From assembly GCF_002872415.1 (NCBI RefSeq), contig NZ_CP025704.1:62001-126000 (forward strand): a stretch of DNA of 64,000 nucleotides. The letters run 5' to 3'. Made by a program: the position numbers and the translations under genes. The DNA comes from Bacteriovorax stolpii. GTDB taxonomy: Bacteria > Bdellovibrionota > Bacteriovoracia > Bacteriovoracales > Bacteriovoracaceae. The notes under the pieces are model-generated. The model saw only the letters and a list, made by a program, of their open reading frames with translations, did not search any database and was not told the DNA's origin. This document shows, piece after piece, positions 58,001 to 64,000 of this stretch (its first letter is position 1; each line of letters begins with the position of its first letter).

Positions 58001-58778
58001 TGATCAGCTAGATCCACATGCTGATTTGATGAAAAGTGTAGAGGCCGACCTCTCTAAAAAACAAAAGCTCATCAAAGAAATCAAATCGATCGCTATCATT
58101 ATTGTAGCTGTTCTGACTTTCCGTTCGATGTTTTTTGAGCCTTTCAGGATTCCCTCAGGCTCAATGATCCCAACTCTGATGATCGGGGACTTCATCCTGG
58201 TTAACAAATTTGCTTACGGACTTAAAGTTCCTTTCACTGATATGGTGTTTGGGGAAACAAGCTTTAACCCGATTTATATCGCTGGAAAAAGCGAACCAAA
58301 AAGAGGAGACGTTATCGTCTTCAAATACCCAAAAGATCTTTCAGTAAACTACATTAAGCGCGTTGTTGGTCTTCCTGGTGACACTCTGGAAATCAGAAAC
58401 AAAGTGGTTTACATCAACGACAAGCCAATTGAGCCAAAAGAATTTGACGGAAAAGACATCATGTCTGATATGGACGACAAGTTTAAAGGCTATAATCTGA
58501 AGTTTTACCACGTTAAGACTGGGGATGTTGAGCACGTTATCCAACAAGACAACGACAACTACTATAAAGTGGACTATGACAAAGTAACAATTCCAAAGGA
58601 CAGTTATTTTGTTATGGGTGATAACCGCGATTTCTCATACGACGCTCGTTACTGGGGATTTGTAACTCATGAGCAAATCAAAGGTAAGGCAATGTTCGTA
58701 TGGTTCTCACTAATTTTCCCGTTTGGGGAAAACCCAGCCAAGTTCCGTCCTTGGCGAATCGGTACACCAATCAATTAA
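57972..58778 (+). CDS. lepB: Signal peptidase I LepB
   Basis: 268 aa inner-membrane serine protease that removes Sec/Tat signal peptides. One transmembrane segment (about 38-55) precedes the catalytic domain. Catalytic Ser64 lies in PSGSMIPTL, catalytic Lys129 in NYIKRVVGLPGD, and box E is GDNRDFSYDARYWGFV. There is an extra insertion between boxes relative to short Gram-positive SipS. It starts 29 nt inside the preceding PBP gene and converges on mutS2, with a 4-nt overlap of the stop codons. Confidence 0.95.
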   Translation: MNENQTPQSNDQLDPHADLMKSVEADLSKKQKLIKEIKSIAIIIVAVLTFRSMFFEPFRIPSGSMIPTLMIGDFILVNKFAYGLKVPFTDMVFGETSFNPIYIAGKSEPKRGDVIVFKYPKDLSVNYIKRVVGLPGDTLEIRNKVVYINDKPIEPKEFDGKDIMSDMDDKFKGYNLKFYHVKTGDVEHVIQQDNDNYYKVDYDKVTIPKDSYFVMGDNRDFSYDARYWGFVTHEQIKGKAMFVWFSLIFPFGENPAKFRPWRIGTPIN

Positions 58779-61147
58779 GAATAAATTTTCGTACACCCGT
58801 CGTTACCTTCGATGTTTTCCCATCGAAGGTCGCGGTGTTCTTTTCTTAAATAACTTCTCAGCCAGTTTTTAAGTACACCATCTCCATGTCCATGAATGAT
58901 AGTCACGAAAGGGATTTCCCCTGTGATAACTTCATCAATAGACTGCTCTGCGATCTTTTGAAACTCTTCTAAGCGCATTCCGCGGCAGTCGACTTCAATC
59001 TCTCCACGAACTGATTTTTGGATATTGATGCTGACTTTAGGGGCCGGAGGTTTTGAACCTGATGGATAGCGAAGAGTAGATGGAGAAACCCAGACAGAAA
59101 GGGCCCCGTGCTGGATTTGAATTTCTTTTTTACGTGGGTTGGTGTTGAGAACCTTCACATTTTTTCTGATGACGACAGAAAAAACCGTATCGTTAGTTTT
59201 GATTTCTTCAAACTCAATAGGGCGCATGTGCGCGTAGATATTTTCCGGGTCTTCTTTATTTTTCTTTTCAGGAGCTTCTCTAATTAGTGCAGATTGAATG
59301 CCGCCAATTTCATTGTTGAGTGTACGGCGATTGGCCATTTTTCCACTCTTAACATCACTTAGGAGAGTTTCCGCTTGATCAAAGAGCGATTTAATTTTTT
59401 TCGTGTAGTCGGTGATAATGCGTTCGCGCTCAAGGTAGAGAGTCCCTTCCATTGAAGATTTTTGGTTTTTTAATTCAATGTTAAGCGTGCGGTTTTGGGC
59501 AAGCAGCTTATCCAGGTCAATTTTCTTCTGCGAAAGCTCTTGCAGGAGAGTTTCATAGGTTACTTGTTTTTTATCTAAAAGATCTTTGGCCCTTTCGCTG
59601 ATACCAGTTTTTAAACCGAATTTCTCCGAGAGGTTTTCAAAGATTTTAAAAGCAAGCGAACTTCCTGGCTCTCCTAGAATTAATTTATATGTAGGGCGGT
59701 TGAGATCAAAATCATAACCCACATGGGCCGAGACATAATCGCCGCGAGAGTGCATAAATGTTTTTAACACCTGATGGTGAGTCGAGAGAACCACTTTTGA
59801 ATTTGAACGACGGTGGACTTCATCGAGGAAGGCAATCGCTAGCGCTGAGGCCTCTTCAGAAGATGTTGAGTTGAAAATCTCATCGATAATAATCAGGTTG
59901 AGTGGCCCCAGAGACTGTAGAAGTTCTAAATAGTATTTTGACTCAGAGGCAAACGAACTTAATCCTTCGGAAAGGTTTTGATGATCGTGACTGAAATAAA
60001 ATAAATCGCTAACGGGATGAATGTCAGCGTGAACAGCAGGGACGTAAAGCCCTAAATGAACCATCAAAAGAGAAAGCGTGATCGATTTTAAAGCGACCGT
60101 TTTTCCCCCGGTGTTTGGACCAGAGATAATAAGACCTTTATGCCCAGAATCCAGAAGAACATTGTTTTTAATCGGTGCTTTTAAAAGTGGGTGATAAAGT
60201 CCGTTAAACTCAAAATAGAATTTTTCATTGAGTGTCGGCTTTGAAAGACCAAGCTTTTGCGTGTATGTCGCTTTGGTGTTGAGCCAATCAAGGGCCAGGC
60301 TCCATTCACTCATTAGTTTAAATTCGTCAGAATAACTGTGAACAACCTTACTTAATTCAATTGTCAGCTTCAAGATCGTTGATTCGATCTCTGAGAGCAA
60401 GTGAATGCGCTTGTTGCCTTTTTCTCTTACTTCGTAAGGCTCAACAAAAAGAGTCATTCCAGATTGAGAGCGGGCGACAATTGGGCCTAAGTCAGAATTA
60501 TAAGAGTCAGATCTCACCGCTAAAACATAGCGGTCATTGATAATGTCGAAGTTATCTAGTTGCAGTTTTGAAGAGTAGAGATCACTTTTAGCGGCTTTTT
60601 GAACTGTGATTCTCAGGTCATTTTCGAGTGCCAGAACTTCAGCATACAGTTTTTTTAAAACAGGATGTCTTTCGTAAGAGACACTTCCACTATGGTCTAC
60701 AAAATCTCGCAAAGGATTAGTGAAGTAACGTTTGATCTTTGAAAGTTTATCTCTTTCAATGGCATAGTTTTCTTCAAAAACCAGGTTTGAGAAAAGGGGA
60801 AGACATTCGATATAACACTCAGCAATTTGTGCTAGAAAGTGCAGCTCGCGCGCTTCGAAAAATTTCTCGCGTTTGATATCTGGAATAAGTTTAAAGAATG
60901 TCTCGCTCTCTGGGAGCAGGCGAAGCTTACTATTGAATGACAGACTATAATCATCGTAATTAGCTAAGTAACTTTCAAGTAAATTGAGGTCACCCTGAAT
61001 CATCGCAATGCTTCTTGCTGCAGGCGGAGCTTCTAATTTTGTTTTGGTTAATTCAAAATGTGATAGACTTGAGATGCTTGAGACAAGCATCGACCAGTCG
61101 AGGAGCTCGAGAGCTTCAGAATTACCATTGAGAAGATTAAGTGCCAT
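58775..61147 (-). CDS. mutS2: MutS2 (RqcU-type ribosome rescue ATPase/endonuclease)
   Basis: 790 aa. Domain order: MutS-like core and lever (to about 310), ATPase with Walker A SGPNTGGKTVALKS (near 330), Walker B IIIDEIFNSTSSEEASAL, long coiled coil (540-625), a KOW-like beta region (near 660-700), and a C-terminal Smr domain with DCRG and HGHGDG. In Bacillus this protein (RqcU) recognises collided ribosomes and splits them; the Smr domain is a nuclease in some homologues. The Walker B sequence departs from the usual DELGAGTDP. The start codon at 61147 overlaps that of the divergent NFACT-like gene. Its stop overlaps lepB by 4 nt. Confidence 0.93.
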   Translation of the reverse strand: MALNLLNGNSEALELLDWSMLVSSISSLSHFELTKTKLEAPPAARSIAMIQGDLNLLESYLANYDDYSLSFNSKLRLLPESETFFKLIPDIKREKFFEARELHFLAQIAECYIECLPLFSNLVFEENYAIERDKLSKIKRYFTNPLRDFVDHSGSVSYERHPVLKKLYAEVLALENDLRITVQKAAKSDLYSSKLQLDNFDIINDRYVLAVRSDSYNSDLGPIVARSQSGMTLFVEPYEVREKGNKRIHLLSEIESTILKLTIELSKVVHSYSDEFKLMSEWSLALDWLNTKATYTQKLGLSKPTLNEKFYFEFNGLYHPLLKAPIKNNVLLDSGHKGLIISGPNTGGKTVALKSITLSLLMVHLGLYVPAVHADIHPVSDLFYFSHDHQNLSEGLSSFASESKYYLELLQSLGPLNLIIIDEIFNSTSSEEASALAIAFLDEVHRRSNSKVVLSTHHQVLKTFMHSRGDYVSAHVGYDFDLNRPTYKLILGEPGSSLAFKIFENLSEKFGLKTGISERAKDLLDKKQVTYETLLQELSQKKIDLDKLLAQNRTLNIELKNQKSSMEGTLYLERERIITDYTKKIKSLFDQAETLLSDVKSGKMANRRTLNNEIGGIQSALIREAPEKKNKEDPENIYAHMRPIEFEEIKTNDTVFSVVIRKNVKVLNTNPRKKEIQIQHGALSVWVSPSTLRYPSGSKPPAPKVSINIQKSVRGEIEVDCRGMRLEEFQKIAEQSIDEVITGEIPFVTIIHGHGDGVLKNWLRSYLRKEHRDLRWENIEGNDGCTKIYS

Positions 61148-62459
61148 GATACAGACTCACCAACAATTAAGACAAACTTCTCTCGAATATAACACTCTCT
61201 TCTCGAAAAATGAATTCTATCCGGTTCAAAAGGCCTACACTACACCTCATTTCCTGGTTTTGGGGCTCCGATTTCCCGGGCAGAACGTAGCACTCTATAT
61301 AGGGAGAGGAAACCAGTATGAAGGAATCTTCTTTTCCAATAAATTTCCCCCGTCTTACCTGAGGATTCAGGATCGCCTTTTGGACTATGTGAGAAAATAT
61401 TTAGTAGGCGCTCGCTTGGGAAAAATGGAAGTCGATGACAACCATTTTTTATCGCTCTTTCATTTTAAGAATGAACATACTGATAATTCTTTTGCTTTTG
61501 GCTACAAAGACCGCGGTCTGTTTTTTATCAAGCAGTCCAAAGAAGAAATATACACCAGCTGGAATGGGGAAACCTCAAAAGGAAAAAACATTACTGACCT
61601 GGTTGACCAGTTTCTCGGGAAGACTTCCACAGTGGATAATGCAAAACCTTCGAACTGGACGCTCTTGAATTATTTTCAAGATGAAGAGAAGAAGGTGAGT
61701 GGAAAACCTCTACAAAAGAAAAAAGAAAAATTTTTAGAAAAGAAATTAGGGAATATTACTCATGATCTACACGATGTAGAAAAGTGGAAACTTATTGAGG
61801 AAGAGCTTCTTTCGGAAGAGGGACTTGATCTTGCCGATCATCAGTCAGTTCTTCACGGGCATAAAATTAAATTCTCCTCAAATTTAAATCAGTGGCAAAA
61901 ACGCGATGTGGTTTTTAGTAAGGTAAAAAAACTAAAGAAAGCGGAGGAGATTCTCAAGGGAAGACTTAAAGAAACTGATGAAGAACTTTTTAAAGTTAAA
62001 CAAGGCGACTTTGAATTTGAAGTAACCAAAGAAAAGGCAATCGCACCTCTGTGGCAGACAGCTTCTTCGCAAAAGAAAAAAGAAGAAAGCGAACACAATG
62101 TAAAACATTTTAAGTTAAAAAATCTCAGCGGAACAATTGCTTTGGATGCTGCCAGCAATGACTGGCTTCGTTCTCAGGGAGCAAAAGAGCATTATTGGTT
62201 TCACATTGAAAACTACACCGGGGCCCATTGCCTGGTAAAAACAGACGATATTTCCAAGCTTAGTGGAGAGGATTTGTCAGCTATTGCTTCAATGCTAAGA
62301 GACTATTCAAAGCTGGCCATCAATGAGATACCCGTCATGTATAGTCAACTACAGCACGTAAAAGGTTTGAAAGGCGTGCAGGGTAAAGTTATCATTAAGA
62401 AGCCGAAATATTTGAGATGCAGTTATATTAATTGGACAGAAATAATTACCATGGTCTAG
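61146..62459 (+). CDS. NFACT-family protein (RqcH/FbpA-like)
   Basis: 437 aa from the ATG at 61146, which overlaps the divergent mutS2 start codon (61145-61147). The N-terminal NFACT-N-like domain ends in YVRKYLVGARLGKMEV (about 75-90); a central coiled coil follows (about 180-320), then the NFACT-R domain with AKEHYWFHIENYTGAHCLVK (quoted in part: WFHIENYTGAH). RqcH, the best known bacterial NFACT protein, adds alanine tails to stalled chains on 50S subunits. The D-R pair used by RqcH for tRNA binding, expected after GAR, appears as N-H here. Shorter than Bacillus RqcH (about 570 aa), and a helix-hairpin-helix part is not evident. Confidence 0.8.
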   Translation: MIQTHQQLRQTSLEYNTLFSKNEFYPVQKAYTTPHFLVLGLRFPGQNVALYIGRGNQYEGIFFSNKFPPSYLRIQDRLLDYVRKYLVGARLGKMEVDDNHFLSLFHFKNEHTDNSFAFGYKDRGLFFIKQSKEEIYTSWNGETSKGKNITDLVDQFLGKTSTVDNAKPSNWTLLNYFQDEEKKVSGKPLQKKKEKFLEKKLGNITHDLHDVEKWKLIEEELLSEEGLDLADHQSVLHGHKIKFSSNLNQWQKRDVVFSKVKKLKKAEEILKGRLKETDEELFKVKQGDFEFEVTKEKAIAPLWQTASSQKKKEESEHNVKHFKLKNLSGTIALDAASNDWLRSQGAKEHYWFHIENYTGAHCLVKTDDISKLSGEDLSAIASMLRDYSKLAINEIPVMYSQLQHVKGLKGVQGKVIIKKPKYLRCSYINWTEIITMV

Positions 62460-62465
62460 GCCTGA

Positions 62466-62494
62466 TTGCAGGCGGCGCCAGCACTCTATAGAAT
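62466..62494 (+). promoter_or_regulatory. Candidate sigma-70-type promoter of the exported protein gene
   Basis: TTGCAG (62466-62471), 17 nt, TAGAAT (62489-62494). Matches the -35 (TTGACA, four of six) and -10 (TATAAT, four of six) consensus with optimal spacing, 29 nt before the ATG at 62523. It begins seven bases after the upstream stop codon. Confidence 0.45.
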
Positions 62495-62522
62495 AGATAT
62501 TATATTTAGGGGTAAAGTCAAA

Positions 62523-63353
62523 ATGAAAACTTTCTTATTACTAACAGCTTCAATCTTCACCATGTTTAATACGGTGGCGTGGTCTCAGACCAAAATTGAA
62601 GAAATTGAACAATATGAAATTAGAAATTACGATCCACAAAAAAGTGGTCTGAATGATTTAGTTTTTGAAGCCCGTATTGAAAAGCTAGTCGATATTCTGA
62701 ATAAAGCAGGGAACTTCGGAAAGTTAACTGATGTTTATTTTAAAATTTATTGGCTTTCACCTTCTCAGTACAAAATTGAAGTGCTTGGCCTGCCAAAAGG
62801 ATTCCAGGAAGTGCGTGATGATTTAGCAGCACTAATTAAAGGAAAACTGGAATTCATCATTCCTGAGAGATTCTCTGAAAAGTTTAAAGGTTACACGCTT
62901 AAAGCAGCACCAATTGCCGATGGTAAACTCATTAAGGCCATCGATGATACATATACTATGGCCGTGCCGGAAGTGGATATTACTTTTGATAAAACAGGCC
63001 GCTTGAAAACAGTCGAGACTAATGTTGCTTACTCGCAGGTTAGGACAGAGTTTTTCCAGACGCCAAAGTCGTGGAGTAATAACAAGCTTGTTATGGATAA
63101 GATCGTAACAACTACAAAGCAGGGAACTGCTGTCGCAACGACAACAAACACTGTAGAGTATGCGACTTTTCAAGGAATGGGTTTTCCTTCAAAGGTTACA
63201 GTTAAAAACGTAACTGAAACAGTAATTCCGGCCCATGGAAAAGAAAAAGAGAAAAAAGTGAAAAGTGAATCCGGTTCAGTTATTCGTTTTTCAAATTATG
63301 AAGTTAATACAGGTAAAGCACAGCGCTTTATGACTGAAGGCTTAAGAAGATAG
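62523..63353 (+). CDS. Exported protein of unknown function
   Basis: 276 aa from the ATG at 62523 with AGGGG about 9 nt upstream; in-frame codons from 62466 precede this site and are not used. A Sec signal peptide (MKTFLLLTASIFTMFNTVAWSQ) ends near residue 22, so the protein is periplasmic or outer-membrane associated. The mature part has a repeated strand pattern (VYFKIYWLSPSQYKIEVLGLP; VDITFDKTGRLKTVETNVA; VTTTKQGTAVATTTNTVEY) suggesting a beta-rich fold, like lipoprotein-localisation or chaperone-like periplasmic proteins, but no family can be named. It precedes a lipoprotein gene by 6 nt. Confidence 0.8.
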   Translation: MKTFLLLTASIFTMFNTVAWSQTKIEEIEQYEIRNYDPQKSGLNDLVFEARIEKLVDILNKAGNFGKLTDVYFKIYWLSPSQYKIEVLGLPKGFQEVRDDLAALIKGKLEFIIPERFSEKFKGYTLKAAPIADGKLIKAIDDTYTMAVPEVDITFDKTGRLKTVETNVAYSQVRTEFFQTPKSWSNNKLVMDKIVTTTKQGTAVATTTNTVEYATFQGMGFPSKVTVKNVTETVIPAHGKEKEKKVKSESGSVIRFSNYEVNTGKAQRFMTEGLRR

Positions 63354-63359
63354 GTTTAT

Positions 63360-64000
63360 TTGAAGTTAAAGGTAAAACACCTTACGACAAGCTTGTTAGC
63401 AGTTTTAGTACTGCTAAACTTCTCTTGCTCTAAGCAAGAGTCACCAAGCATTGATGGTGGTGAAGTTGCCACTCAACAGGAGATCGAAAGACTCGAAGCT
63501 TGTAGCCAGGTTAATTTCAATAAAGGAGTTCTGCTTCACCAGAACGTTCTGATGCTCTTTAAATGTACTAAGTGGTCAGAAGAATTCCCGTCAATGTATC
63601 AGGCCATTAAAAGAGTTCAAGGTTCTTCATGGAACCACTTCATGGCCCCGATCGATAAAGAATTTGTTGAAAATCTTGCACGCAGAGATAAGGTTTTTAA
63701 AAATATCAGAGAGCTTGACTCTAAAAACGGTTTAGATGATTTAAGCCGTGTTTTGGTTGCTCTTAATGAAACAAACTTTTTTGACTCTGTTAAGACTATG
63801 CTTAAGTGTGTGGACAATCCTTCAGAAGAGATTTGTCAGGATCGCCTTGCCAATATTCCGACAAAGCGCTCATTAAAAAATATTATCAGGTTAGTTGATA
63901 CACCTCCAGAAACGATTGATCGTGCCTCAATGGTGGTGAAGAGCCTTACTCAGGCCATCAGTGCTACAGATGAAGAAAAGCTCCGCGCTGAAGTTAATAA
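63360..64000 (+). CDS. Lipoprotein of unknown function (3' end beyond window)
   Basis: Open frame to the window edge from a TTG at 63360, with TAGG six bases upstream. The N-terminus MKLKVKHLTTSLLAVLVLLNFSC is a lipoprotein signal (shown only to the lipobox: LNFSC, acylated Cys near residue 23). The frame stays open for 213 codons and uses codons like its neighbours, so it is real although no ATG start exists. The mature part is helical, with cysteines in CSQVNF, LFKCTK, LKCVDN and ICQDR that may pair as disulfides. No family recognised. The stop codon lies outside the window. Confidence 0.75.
   Translation, partial: MKLKVKHLTTSLLAVLVLLNFSCSKQESPSIDGGEVATQQEIERLEACSQVNFNKGVLLHQNVLMLFKCTKWSEEFPSMYQAIKRVQGSSWNHFMAPIDKEFVENLARRDKVFKNIRELDSKNGLDDLSRVLVALNETNFFDSVKTMLKCVDNPSEEICQDRLANIPTKRSLKNIIRLVDTPPETIDRASMVVKSLTQAISATDEEKLRAEVN

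Overview
The window looks like chromosomal core sequence from a Bdellovibrionota bacterium, most likely of the Bacteriovorax/Peredibacter type. This is inferred from the AT-rich composition (about 40% GC by eye), a division/cell-wall cluster with DAP-type MurE, three tandem flagellins, a MglA-type GTPase, RNase J, PilZ proteins and many signal-peptide or lipoprotein genes. There are no insertion sequences, CRISPR arrays, tRNAs or rRNAs. Genes are tightly packed and often overlap by 1-50 nt. Species identity cannot be fixed from the sequence alone.

Layout. 1-3943: edge of an exported-protein gene, PilZ membrane protein, tadA, TSUP transporter, HAD phosphatase, alpha/beta-hydrolase lipoprotein. 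3983-8038: SRP RNA, dnaX, ebfC, recR, then a roadblock-like gene and mglA. 9303-27204: mtnP followed by a long dcw cluster (rsmH, ftsL, ftsI, murE, murF, mraY, murD, ftsW, murC, unknown, murB, ftsQ-like, ftsA, ftsZ) without mraZ, murG or ddl. 27227-30095 (minus): B-box zinc protein, RNase J, uridine kinase. 30174-34677: peptide-binding protein, prmA, rsmE, RDD protein, rfaE2-like ADP-heptose synthase.

34800-51440 is a flagellar region: three 277-aa flagellins, each with a sigma-28-like promoter of identical spacing and a structured leader, then a YcgR-like PilZ protein and an LpxH-like phosphatase. Facing these is one long minus-strand run: fliD, fliS, FliT-like, Maf-like, two GT9 glycosyltransferases with a 48-aa ORF between them, a helical protein, a histidine kinase, a response regulator, nadK and recN. 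The ADP-heptose synthase upstream of the flagellins and the two heptosyltransferase-family enzymes beside fliD/fliS suggest a flagellin glycosylation system.

51440-64000: polytopic membrane protein, small ORF, a 383-nt gap with DnaA-box-like sites, cysQ-like, a receiver-less sigma-54 activator, an exported barstar-like protein, rlmE, a penicillin-binding protein, lepB, mutS2 and an NFACT/RqcH-like gene whose start codon overlaps that of mutS2, an exported protein and a lipoprotein cut by the window edge.

The most noteworthy signals are the mutS2/NFACT start-codon overlap, the covarying hairpins in two flagellin leaders, the exported barstar-like protein, a MurD lacking two hallmark motifs, candidate frameshift sites in dnaX, and the proposed flagellin-heptosylation gene set.
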